The notes under the pieces were generated by a model. That model was not told the DNA's origin and did not search any database. It was given only the letters and a program-made list of their open reading frames with translations. This document shows, piece by piece, positions 27,839-35,855 of a stretch of DNA of 64,000 bases; positions within the stretch are counted from its first letter, which is position 1, and each line of letters opens with the position of its first letter. A program made the translations under genes and the position numbers. Origin of the DNA: Gammaproteobacteria bacterium (lineage in GTDB: Bacteria > Pseudomonadota > Gammaproteobacteria > Pseudomonadales > Pseudohongiellaceae); the NCBI GenBank assembly GCA_018661465.1, contig JABJIC010000028.1, positions 124,001-188,000 of the forward strand. The letters run 5' to 3'.

Positions 27839-28822
27839 CTATTCTTTTTCTGGTTTAGTTTTTCTCCCAGCAAGCGGTAATTCTTCATTTTTTTCATCTC
27901 GCAGGAGATACTCAAGAGACGTTCGTTTCTTCGCCCAGATTGAAGCCAGAATTGAGCCGCTAATATTGTGCCATACGCTAAATAGAGCTCCTGGGAGTGC
28001 TGCGGTTGCTGAGAAGAACTGAAGAGCCAGAGCTACGCCCAATCCAGAGTTTTGCATTCCTACTTCGATAGCAATAGTCTGGCTCTGCCTGAGATCTAGT
28101 CCAAGCAGGCGGCTGACATAAAACCCTCCTGCGATTCCGCTCAAATTATGCAGGATCACCGCTGCCAGAGTCAGCAATCCTACGTCGAGCAATCGTCCGG
28201 AATTTAGTGAAACTACAATACCTATTATTAGTAAAATGACGAGTATGGATGCGCTGGGTAAATGCTCTTCAATTTTCAGTACCTGTTTGTGGAAAAAATG
28301 ATTAACTGAAAAGCCAAGCAAAACTGGAACGAAAACCATCTGAAGAATGCTAAATAGCAATGCTATCGTATCAACGTCTACGGTTTCCGAAAGATAAAAA
28401 GTACAAAGTAGAGGTGTGGCTACTACCCCAACCAGTGTCGAAACCATCGTCATGCTGATTGAGAGCGCAACATCTCCCTTTGCCAGATAGCAGATTACAT
28501 TGGATGCTGTGCCTCCTGCACAACTTCCTACCAACACCATTCCAATTGTTAGTTGGTTGGATAGCTGAAGCATGTTTGCCAAAGTTAGGGCGAGAAAAGG
28601 CATGAGCAGGAACTGCAGAAGTACCCCAACAAAGATTGCTCTTGGGTCCTTGGCTATTCGGTAAATATCGTCGCGAGTTAGAGTGAGGCCCATGATGAAC
28701 ATAACAGAGGCCAAAAGCGGAACGATTAAGCCTTCGAGTCTCGAAAATTGAGTATTGAAGTAAAAGGCCGAGATAGAGACAAGAACTGCCCATAAGGGGA
28801 ACAAATTATTTAGACGCGACAT
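27839..28822 (-). CDS. Bile-acid:sodium symporter family transporter
   Basis: 327 residues with nine to ten hydrophobic helices. PLLASVMFIMGLTLTRDDI and VLVGSCAGGTASNVICYLAKGDVALS are characteristic of the BASS/SBF family, and IAIEVGMQNSGLGVALA is the conserved motif of helix 9. These carriers move bile acids, pantoate, pyruvate or other organic anions with sodium; the substrate here is unknown. A basic tail (RKTKPEKE) ends the protein. The gene has no close partner. Confidence 0.92.
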   Translation of the reverse strand: MSRLNNLFPLWAVLVSISAFYFNTQFSRLEGLIVPLLASVMFIMGLTLTRDDIYRIAKDPRAIFVGVLLQFLLMPFLALTLANMLQLSNQLTIGMVLVGSCAGGTASNVICYLAKGDVALSISMTMVSTLVGVVATPLLCTFYLSETVDVDTIALLFSILQMVFVPVLLGFSVNHFFHKQVLKIEEHLPSASILVILLIIGIVVSLNSGRLLDVGLLTLAAVILHNLSGIAGGFYVSRLLGLDLRQSQTIAIEVGMQNSGLGVALALQFFSATAALPGALFSVWHNISGSILASIWAKKRTSLEYLLRDEKNEELPLAGRKTKPEKE

Positions 28823-28927
28823 GGATATTCCGGGATAGGCTCATTATGTACTAAGCCAGCTAAGTTCAGGCTGGGTTCATCTGCGATAGTTATTATCAGT
28901 AAGAATCAAACAAATAATTCTAATTCT

Positions 28928-28953
28928 TGTAACTTTTTCGTCCTGGCGGCGTC
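28928..28953 (+). promoter_or_regulatory. ECF-type promoter upstream of the BamE-like lipoprotein gene
   Basis: TGTAAC (28928-28933), then a 16-base spacer beginning TTTTTC, then CGTC (28950-28953). The core and spacing are identical to the element in front of the ECF sigma gene at 30398. It lies about 150 bases before the start codon at 29104. Confidence 0.6.
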
Positions 28954-29103
28954 AATCCTTTAGATAAAAGACGATTCTGCACTAAATGGAGAATTTGTTT
29001 GAATTAATCGTACTACGAGCTGTAGTTGAGTGTAGTTAAAACTGTAGTTAAAACCTTAGTACACATGGAAGCTCTAATGATCTATCAAAGCGGGGAAGGA
29101 CAA

Positions 29104-29463
29104 ATGATTAAAAAGGTACTTTTATTGGCGATGAGCCTGGTTTTGGCAGGATGTCTGGTTACTGTGGACTCCGATTCACGTTCTTTGCAGTCTTCATGGA
29201 ATGAAGGAGATCTGGCGAGACTGGAATTGGGTGCTAGCGATCAGAATTGGGTAGCCAATACATTTGGCGATCCAATAACAAAACTCAACTATGCTGACGG
29301 TACTGAAATTTGGAAATACCGAAACCGTTCCGAGAAGGACACGGAAGTAGGGCTATTTCTGATATTTTCCGTAGATGTTGAAGAAGAAAGAACTGAAACT
29401 CTTTCCGTTGAATTTGAAAATGGCGTAGTCATCAATTACTGGGTAGAAGAAGATAGGTTCTAA
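29104..29463 (+). CDS. SmpA/OmlA (BamE-like) outer-membrane lipoprotein
   Basis: 119 residues from the ATG at 29104, which has GGGGAAGGA just upstream; earlier in-frame starts at 29026-29077 would place residues before the lipoprotein signal. Signal ends in lipobox LAGC, the next residue being L (not Asp), favouring the outer membrane. The body follows the SmpA/OmlA pattern: LARLELGASDQNWVANTFG, then DGTEIWKYR. At 119 residues it is close to BamE in length, but this is a paralog-level call; true BamE may be elsewhere. A promoter resembling that of the sigma factor at 30435 lies upstream. Confidence 0.75.
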   Translation: MIKKVLLLAMSLVLAGCLVTVDSDSRSLQSSWNEGDLARLELGASDQNWVANTFGDPITKLNYADGTEIWKYRNRSEKDTEVGLFLIFSVDVEEERTETLSVEFENGVVINYWVEEDRF

Positions 29464-29559
29464 AAGAGGATCGATTCTAGAAATCAGGCTTTCGAAGCCA
29501 GGTTTTAGAAATACCTAGTTTTTAGCGGAGAATAACAAATCTCGGTAGTGTCTTTGATG

Positions 29560-30231
29560 CTACCGGGTTTGCTTCAGCCAGACTTCAAGGCCTTCCCAGT
29601 CCAGACGAAATATATGTCTGGCATCAGGGACCAGTGCCGCATCAACCTTGGCGCCTGCCGCCCGCATCATCTCTGCTTGAGGATCCATGGTGCGATTCCA
29701 TAAGAAATCGTCCTTCTCTCCTACCCGCAGGTATACAGGTAATCCCTGAAGAGCCTTGGGTGTTGATTCTGGCTTTACTCGCCCTGGAGTGGCTACCACG
29801 CCACTAAATTCATCTGGGTTATTCAGCGCTATTTCCAACGCAGCACTGCCGCCACCAGAGATGCCTACTAATAAGGGTTTTCCATTACGCAGGCGGTGTG
29901 CCTGGTGCAAATACTCGATGATTCGGGGAAAAACATCGGCGCTGTGCTCAGAAAATCTAATTCCATCTGGGGATATAGGGATCGCTATAGCCCAGCCACG
30001 CTCCACAAACTCCTTGCCCAGCCAGAATTGAGCCCTGGCCATGAATTCATTGCTGGAACCCCCAGGTATAAGCATCGCCAAGGGAGGGGCTTGCTGGGTG
30101 TTTTCGGGAGCAAAGTATAGAACTTTGAGAGAGACTCCATCTCCCAAGACGAGGGATTCCTCAGAGGCAGCTGCGAACCCGGCAAGAGCTACCAGAAACA
30201 GGGCTTGGATGAGATTGAGAGCCTTTGTCAT
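29560..30231 (-). CDS. Exported alpha/beta hydrolase
   Basis: 223 residues with signal peptide ending near GFAAAS. Alpha/beta-hydrolase features: oxyanion-type loop LIPGGSS, nucleophile elbow GISGGG (Ser), acidic residue near GEKDDFLWN and catalytic His in DARHIF. Resembles dienelactone-hydrolase or PHB-depolymerase-like secreted esterases. Substrate unknown. Convergent with the lipoprotein gene and divergent from the sigma-factor gene. Confidence 0.85.
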   Translation of the reverse strand: MTKALNLIQALFLVALAGFAAASEESLVLGDGVSLKVLYFAPENTQQAPPLAMLIPGGSSNEFMARAQFWLGKEFVERGWAIAIPISPDGIRFSEHSADVFPRIIEYLHQAHRLRNGKPLLVGISGGGSAALEIALNNPDEFSGVVATPGRVKPESTPKALQGLPVYLRVGEKDDFLWNRTMDPQAEMMRAAGAKVDAALVPDARHIFRLDWEGLEVWLKQTR

Positions 30232-30397
30232 GAAATATCGCCCAATGCATGGGTCTTTTATGGAAATTCAGGTTTACGAGTATATCAATGAATAGAAGCA
30301 GCGAATGGCGAGATGAGATGAAACCGCCTTTAGATCCGTTGATTTTCGGGGCTTTTTCTCGGTTTTAGGGCTGTTGTAAGCCCATTATTTGGTCTAC

Positions 30398-30423
30398 TGT
30401 AACTTTTTCATTAAGCCCGCGTC
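30398..30423 (+). promoter_or_regulatory. ECF-type promoter in front of the sigma factor gene
   Basis: TGTAAC (30398-30403), a 16-base spacer beginning TTTTTC, and CGTC (30420-30423). Only 11 bases separate CGTC from the TTG start codon, so the transcript would be leaderless or almost so. The matching element at 28928 suggests autoregulation. Confidence 0.65.
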
Positions 30424-30434
30424 TTTATCTACAA

Positions 30435-31037
30435 TTGCAAACAGAATACCGACAGGCAATAGCTCAGCACCGGCAGAAGGTTTATTCCTTTGCCCACTAT
30501 AGCCTGCGCGCAAAAGAAGATGCGGAAGATGTGACTCAGGAAGTGTTCATCAAGCTGTGGCAGCACTGGCAGAAGATTGATCACAATAAGATTGGGGGCT
30601 GGTTGATGAGGGTAGCCCACAACGCGGTAATTGATCATGTGCGCAAACAGCGACCTTCGCAAAACAATGTTGATCAGTACGCAGAAGTTGAAGAACAGGT
30701 GGGTTCTGAAAGTGATGAAGGCAACATCGACCAGGAAGTATTCAAGGCTCGATTGCAGGAAGCCATTAAGTCTCTCGATGATCCCTTTAGAAGCATTCTT
30801 ATTATGCGCGATGTTCAAGGTTTGAGTTATACGGATATTCAGTCGAGTCTGGATATCAGCGAGAGTCAGGTGAAAGTATATCTGCACCGAGGAAGACGAA
30901 AGTTGCGCGAGAACGAGAGCCTTAGAAATATGTTTGAGCAACAGTTTGGAAATTCAAAATCACAAAGCAGTTTAAGCAATGATCAGGAACGTTTTAATCG
31001 TGAATTAAACGTAACAGGTAAAAGTAATGACAAATAG
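30435..31037 (+). CDS. ECF-family RNA polymerase sigma factor
   Basis: 200 residues from a TTG. No other start is possible without losing region 2, because a stop lies at 30408-30410 in frame. Region 2: YSLRAKEDAEDVTQEVFIKLW with GGWLMRVAHNAVIDHVRK. Region 4: FRSILIMRDVQGLSYTDIQ and ISESQVKVYLHRGRRKL. The C-terminal ~35 residues are polar and extra. No ribosome site is visible, in line with the promoter element lying just upstream. It overlaps the anti-sigma gene by 11 bases. Confidence 0.92.
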   Translation: MQTEYRQAIAQHRQKVYSFAHYSLRAKEDAEDVTQEVFIKLWQHWQKIDHNKIGGWLMRVAHNAVIDHVRKQRPSQNNVDQYAEVEEQVGSESDEGNIDQEVFKARLQEAIKSLDDPFRSILIMRDVQGLSYTDIQSSLDISESQVKVYLHRGRRKLRENESLRNMFEQQFGNSKSQSSLSNDQERFNRELNVTGKSNDK

Positions 31038-31668
31038 TAGCGATTCTCAATGTTATTTCGTTCAGTTACAGATAGACGGTTTTCTGGATGGAGATCTGAG
31101 TGAAACACAGCAGGGTGTTTTCATGTCACATGTGCATGACTGCGCGGATTGCGCCAAAGAGTTTCGTTTTGCCCAGACTGTCCAGGATGCTGTTCTAGAG
31201 CTTCCAAGAGTTGATTGTAATGAGTATGTATTGGAACCAATCCATAGATTGTCCAATTCGGAGACTCAAGGAAATCTTGACTCGTCATCGAGCAATGGTT
31301 CTTTTATCAGTCAATTGATGAATTTGATTAATACCGTGCCTGTATTTATGCGAGTCGGTGTTCCTGTCGCTGCAGCCACGGTGCTCGGAATTATGATTAG
31401 CTCTTCTCTTTTGAATCAAGGTCAGAATCAGGAATTGTCTGTGCCGCAGGTAGTGGCAGAAGTTAGTCCCCAGTATGCTCCGGAGGAAATCTCTCAAGCC
31501 CTGGAAGATCTTAATCTAGCAATTGATTATTTGAATAAGGTGAATCAGCGAACGGAAGTCATGATAAGTGAGCGGTTCCTGGTAAATCCATTGCAGGACT
31601 CTTTGAACGCTTCGTTTCAACGAGCAAGACTGAGTGATGATGATCCACTTCAGAATGATCCTATTTAG
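31027..31668 (+). CDS. Zinc-finger (zf-HC2) anti-sigma factor
   Basis: 213 residues. The N-terminal anti-sigma zinc finger is HVHDCADC (H-x3-C-x2-C) around residues 35-42, preceded by LQIDGFLDGDLSE. A single membrane segment (RVGVPVAAATVLGIMISSSLL, residues ~107-127) separates it from an ~85-residue periplasmic tail. Translationally coupled to the sigma gene. It should sequester the sigma factor at the membrane until a periplasmic signal arrives. Confidence 0.92.
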   Translation: MTNSSDSQCYFVQLQIDGFLDGDLSETQQGVFMSHVHDCADCAKEFRFAQTVQDAVLELPRVDCNEYVLEPIHRLSNSETQGNLDSSSSNGSFISQLMNLINTVPVFMRVGVPVAAATVLGIMISSSLLNQGQNQELSVPQVVAEVSPQYAPEEISQALEDLNLAIDYLNKVNQRTEVMISERFLVNPLQDSLNASFQRARLSDDDPLQNDPI

Positions 31669-31744
31669 AAAGTAGACCGGATTCGCTTATACGGCTAATC
31701 CGACTGAAAATTTAAAAGTTCGAATTTATTAGTGAGGTAACAAT

Positions 31745-32299
31745 ATGAAAATGTTAAAGAAGATAGCAGCAGTAGTATTTATAGCGGGAATTGTTCCCAT
31801 TTCCATGGCGGCAGACAGCGATATTCAAGACCATCCTGGCTATGTTGATTTCTCTACTCTGAGAGCCATTACCAGTGCTGAGCCCAGTGTGGAAATTAGC
31901 CTAAAGGCTCCATTGCTGAATATGGTAACTAACCTTATTCGCAATGAAGACGAAGAGGCGGCTGACTTTATCTCGAAGCTTATGCGAGTGACTGTAAATG
32001 TTTTCGAGAGTGAGAATATTGATGTGGATGAGATTTCAGCATCTATGTCCAATATCGCCGACGATTTGGATAATCAGGGCTGGGAGCGTGTAGTCAGGAT
32101 CCGTGAAGATAGTGATCATGTGGATATTTATTTCAGATTATCCGAAGACTCCGAAGTCATTCATGGTATAGCCTTGATGGTTGCAGAGCCCGGCGAGACA
32201 GTGCTGGTCAATATTGTTGGTGACATCTCTGCTGATGATATTAGCGCAGTCGGTCGACGCTTTGATATCGACGAACTGGTGGATATTGAAGTTGATTAG
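31745..32299 (+). CDS. DUF4252 exported protein
   Basis: 184 residues with a signal peptide cleaved near ISMAAD, so secreted to the periplasm. The body matches DUF4252: SVEISLKAPLLNMVTNLI, then the long strand GWERVVRIREDSDHVDIYFR and MVAEPGETVLVNIVGDIS. GAGGTAACAAT supplies the ribosome site. It follows the anti-sigma gene after 76 bases. DUF4252 function is unknown to me; such genes are often next to ECF sigma/anti-sigma pairs. Confidence 0.88.
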   Translation: MKMLKKIAAVVFIAGIVPISMAADSDIQDHPGYVDFSTLRAITSAEPSVEISLKAPLLNMVTNLIRNEDEEAADFISKLMRVTVNVFESENIDVDEISASMSNIADDLDNQGWERVVRIREDSDHVDIYFRLSEDSEVIHGIALMVAEPGETVLVNIVGDISADDISAVGRRFDIDELVDIEVD

Positions 32300-32347
32300 A
32301 GAGAGTCTCAGTAATCAATTAATGATTCTCGCCAAAAGGATATTGTG

Positions 32348-32875
32348 ATGAAAAATAGTTTGCTAATCGTTCTTCTCTCGCTGTTTACTGCTTGTATGTC
32401 TTTCTCGGATCGCTCAATGCGGCCAGTAAGAGATGCAATTGCAGAGCAGATGCCTGATATAAGATTGGAGAAGGAATTTGCAGTATCTGTGGGTTCGGGG
32501 ATTTTTAATTTTCTCGACATCATCACAGTCGATGAAGCTAACATTTCGGAAATGGATAGTGTTCAAGTAGCTGTCTATAACGTTCTGCCTGGAGACGGAT
32601 CCATCGATTTCAATAGCGTCGATTTTGAGCAGACGTTGCTGGCAAAAGACGATAGCCTGCATTGGGAAACTATAGTCAGAGTGCGAGACTCAGAAGAGCA
32701 GGTATGGGTTCTGGTAGGCATGAATTTGAATGAAAACACATTGGATGCGGTAGCCGTATTTTCACTGGATAAAGATCAGTTAGTGCTTATCAATGTGGAT
32801 GGTGACCTTGATGAAATGCTTGAATTTGCATTGGAGCCGGCCTCCTCACGCCGGCACGGCAAACACGCGGGCTAA
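32348..32875 (+). CDS. DUF4252 lipoprotein
   Basis: 175 residues from the ATG at 32348; a GTG one codon earlier could also be used. The signal peptide ends in lipobox FTAC, so this paralog is a lipoprotein. The body again matches DUF4252: HWETIVRVRDSEEQVWVLVG and KDQLVLINVDGDLDEM. It is a diverged paralog of the preceding gene, with one copy soluble and the other membrane-anchored. Last gene of the sigma operon; convergent with the oxidoreductase gene 20 bases on. Confidence 0.85.
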   Translation: MKNSLLIVLLSLFTACMSFSDRSMRPVRDAIAEQMPDIRLEKEFAVSVGSGIFNFLDIITVDEANISEMDSVQVAVYNVLPGDGSIDFNSVDFEQTLLAKDDSLHWETIVRVRDSEEQVWVLVGMNLNENTLDAVAVFSLDKDQLVLINVDGDLDEMLEFALEPASSRRHGKHAG

Positions 32876-32895
32876 TAGAACTATTCAGATATAGT

Positions 32896-35049
32896 TTACG
32901 CAGTTTTCTTTTTGGATTTACTTATTTGAACGGAAACGGATTTGAAAGAGGGTGTCCTACTGCGGACATCCAATTGCTGCGGAATTAGCACATTCGCTTC
33001 AGGGAAATAACACATTACATTCCCTCTTCTTATTGAATATTCCGCCAGTTCTAAATTCCGCATAATCCCAGTTTCATTCGAGACGTCGATTTTCTCTTCA
33101 ACACTAAACCCCATCTCTTCAATATCTTCAGGATTCATGAATAGTACCTGACGATGAGCCTGCCCCCGGTAGACATCTTCTTCGCTATATATAATTGTGT
33201 TGAATTGACCTTCACTGCGAACGCTGGTTAGAGTGAATTCATGTGGGGCAGAGCTTGTCTTGCGCTGCCAATCAGTGTTTTCGGGAATTCTAAATGAAGC
33301 TCGGCCGCTTCTAGTCGGGAATTCCGGCTTGCTTAGATGTCGGCCATCAATATGAAACTCTTGCTTGCTTTCATCGAGCTTCGCCATGGCTTCAAATCCA
33401 GGAACCAGTTTGGAAATCGCCCGGCGGATAGACTTGTGTTTGCTAAATTCCCTGAAATCAAAGCACTCTGAGTCGACGACTCGAGAAGCAATGTTGCTGA
33501 CAATATCTACCTCTGAGAGTAAGCCTTCTATTCGGTCGAACCCGCCGTCACTCATTCGAACATAGTTGAACATGGATTCTTGCGTTGTAGGCTGGCTCTC
33601 CTCATCGCGTACTTTTATGGGCAGGATAAGGTTTTCGCCCTCAACACCATTTATATGGGTTTGATTAAGAGTGGAGTTAATCATTACTTTAAAGGGGATG
33701 GCGTCGAGCGCCTTGGAGGAAAAAGCGGTATCGGGATTGGCCGAAAACAAATTCCCGCCCAGAAGTAGGGCGAAATCAATGTCATTTTTCGCGGCAGCCT
33801 GCACGCAGGCAAGAGTATCCATGCCTTCATAAGTCGGCAAGCTGACTGCATATTCTCTTTCGATAGCTTCAAAAAGAGATGTTTTTAGTTTGGGTGTAAA
33901 CCCCATTGAGCCCACACCCTGAACATTACTATGTCCTCGCAGCGGTAATAGCCCCTTGCCAGCACCACCAATCATTCCCCTCAGTAGGGCTAGATTGGCT
34001 ACGGCTTCAATATTGTCAGTGCCATTACTGTGATGTGTCAGTCCCATGCCCCAGGAAAACACGGTTTTCTCCGAATCCTTGTAGAGTTGAGCGAGCTCGT
34101 CAAACTGATGCCGCTCCAAGCCGGATTCTCTGCAGATATCTGCCCAAGACAGAGTATTGATGAAATTTTCGTAGGCTTCGTAATCCAGACAGTGATGCTC
34201 GATGAATTGCTGGTTCACATCTCCGGACTCAATCAGGGATTTCGCAATTCCACTAATTAACGCAACATCGCCACCAACATTGGGTTGGAAATAATGAGAA
34301 GCAACATCTCCGCCACCGCTGATCATGGATTTGAAATTGCTCGGGGAGGCAAAGCGCACAAGTCCAGCTTCGCGGGCGGGATTGATAACTACTACCTTAC
34401 CGCCGCGCTGTCGGCATTCCAGAAGTACTTTTACAAATCGTGGATGGTTAGAGGCTGGATTAGCGCCGAAGACAAAAATGCAGTCAGCCTGATGTAAATC
34501 TCCGTATCTGATTGTCGCAGTCCCTGTCCCGATGCTATTCACCAGGCCAACTCCGGAGGCCTGGTGACAATAGTAGGAGCAGTTGTTGACGTGATTGCTG
34601 CCAAAGAGACGAGCAAAAAGCTGGAGGATGAAGGCGGCCTCATTGGATGAGCGGCCGGAACCGTAAAAGAAACACTTCTCAGGATCCGAGGCTTTCATTC
34701 TGGAGGATACTATTTCGAAAGCGTCAACATAGGAAATGGCAACATAGGATTTCTCTCCAGCTTTCTTATACAGCGGTGTGGCTAAGCGGCCGAGATTTTC
34801 GAGTTGCTTTCCGCTGAGTTCTCCTAATTCTGCTATGGAATTTTGTTCGAATATTTCCCTAGGTATGGGGTCACGTATATCACTTAATTGAGCTTGAATG
34901 TTCTTATTACAGATTTCAATTCTATTGCTGTATTCATTGTGAAGACCTCCTCGCTGGCCTCCAGTGCCGAACGCGCAGGCTTTACAGGTATTTTTTGATC
35001 GTACGGCAGCGGCCAGGTTGGCGGCACCGACTTTACGAGCACAGGACAT
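32896..35049 (-). CDS. YdeP/FdhF-type molybdopterin oxidoreductase, N-terminus probably extends to 35109
   Basis: 717 residues from the first conventional ATG at 35049. Iron-sulfur residues CKAC (22-25) and ICNK fit the YdeP group, as do FFYGSGRSSNEAAFILQLFAR, NNCSYYCHQASGVGL, ADCIFVFGANPASNHPR and GMTHHSNG-like segments. The frame stays open upstream to a TAG at 35131-35133. The 27 upstream codons include GGGFKAI, which aligns with GGWGAVK near the start of E. coli YdeP, yet hold no ATG, GTG or TTG. An ATC at 35107-35109 has GGAG eight bases before it. A rare start codon, or a sequence error, is likely. A cytoplasmic molybdenum enzyme; substrate unknown. Confidence 0.85.
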   Translation of the reverse strand: MSCARKVGAANLAAAVRSKNTCKACAFGTGGQRGGLHNEYSNRIEICNKNIQAQLSDIRDPIPREIFEQNSIAELGELSGKQLENLGRLATPLYKKAGEKSYVAISYVDAFEIVSSRMKASDPEKCFFYGSGRSSNEAAFILQLFARLFGSNHVNNCSYYCHQASGVGLVNSIGTGTATIRYGDLHQADCIFVFGANPASNHPRFVKVLLECRQRGGKVVVINPAREAGLVRFASPSNFKSMISGGGDVASHYFQPNVGGDVALISGIAKSLIESGDVNQQFIEHHCLDYEAYENFINTLSWADICRESGLERHQFDELAQLYKDSEKTVFSWGMGLTHHSNGTDNIEAVANLALLRGMIGGAGKGLLPLRGHSNVQGVGSMGFTPKLKTSLFEAIEREYAVSLPTYEGMDTLACVQAAAKNDIDFALLLGGNLFSANPDTAFSSKALDAIPFKVMINSTLNQTHINGVEGENLILPIKVRDEESQPTTQESMFNYVRMSDGGFDRIEGLLSEVDIVSNIASRVVDSECFDFREFSKHKSIRRAISKLVPGFEAMAKLDESKQEFHIDGRHLSKPEFPTRSGRASFRIPENTDWQRKTSSAPHEFTLTSVRSEGQFNTIIYSEEDVYRGQAHRQVLFMNPEDIEEMGFSVEEKIDVSNETGIMRNLELAEYSIRRGNVMCYFPEANVLIPQQLDVRSRTPSFKSVSVQISKSKKKTA

Positions 35050-35130
35050 GACGTAGTTGATTGCCTTGAATCCACCACCAGTGATCGGTTTGTTGCTAGT
35101 TTGTGAGATAGGGGCTACTCCGCAAGGAAT

Positions 35131-35550
35131 CTATGGATTAAGTCCGTCTATTTCCATTCGTTCACTGCTGGCGACTGTTACCACTAGTCCGTCGAGAGTG
35201 GTAAAAGTGCGCTCGCCCAGTTGGTACTTATAGACCTCATAGGTCACGGTATCCGCTTGATTGTCACCGTGTAGAGTTACCGTAAGAATCCTGTGGTCAT
35301 CTTGCCAGTCGAAGTAATAGAGGGCGCAGGCCAAGCCTATTGTAAGCGCGAGAAACATATAGGCGCCGAGGCGAAGATCTGCGCTCAGGGTTGATGTCTC
35401 CTGTATGTCAGATTCGATCTTGTTTTCTGAATTATCTTGCTGTTTCCGCGCTTTTGGAGAATTATCCTTGGATTCTTTCATATTGCGCTGCCGAACATAG
35501 ATGTACGCAGTGATGGAGACCAGTAGAGTTAGAAGGATCTTGCCTAGCAT
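35131..35550 (-). CDS. Small membrane protein of unknown function
   Basis: 139 residues from the ATG at 35550; the frame extends farther but the upstream part looks untranslated. Two hydrophobic segments, LGKILLTLLVSITAYIYV at the N-terminus and LGAYMFLALTIGLACALYYF in the middle, with a charged linker and a C-terminal domain outside (EVYKYQLGERTFTTLDG). The TAG stop is in the same frame as the oxidoreductase downstream, with 27 codons between. No family recognised. It may be expressed with the oxidoreductase. Confidence 0.6.
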   Translation of the reverse strand: MLGKILLTLLVSITAYIYVRQRNMKESKDNSPKARKQQDNSENKIESDIQETSTLSADLRLGAYMFLALTIGLACALYYFDWQDDHRILTVTLHGDNQADTVTYEVYKYQLGERTFTTLDGLVVTVASSERMEIDGLNP

Positions 35551-35855
35551 GGCTGAAGCCTGTAGTCGGATTGAGCGGAATAATAGCAGTGGCTTATCTT
35601 TTATTGCCAGTCTTTCTATATAACTGACGCTATAACAAGTGACTCTGCTGCGAGCCATTCCTATACAGGTTTTCGCTGAGTTGATTCGCGGGCTTTCATT
35701 GAGGCCAAGGCTGGCCGATGCCATAATCCCAACTATATATTACTCTCAGGGAAAATTATTTAGAGTATGCAGGGTCTTACTAGTTATGAAAGTAGTTACG
35801 AATGTCGTCATGAGGGTTCCGGAATCAAGCGAAACCTTGTTGTCAGTGCCACATT

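Noticed and set aside
29544..29570. CGGTAG/CTACCG hairpin as a terminator after the lipoprotein gene
   Set aside because: The stem is short, it overlaps the next gene's stop and there is no T-tract.
32838..32860. GCCGGC inverted repeat at the end of the second DUF4252 gene
   Set aside because: Inside the coding region and not followed by T residues.
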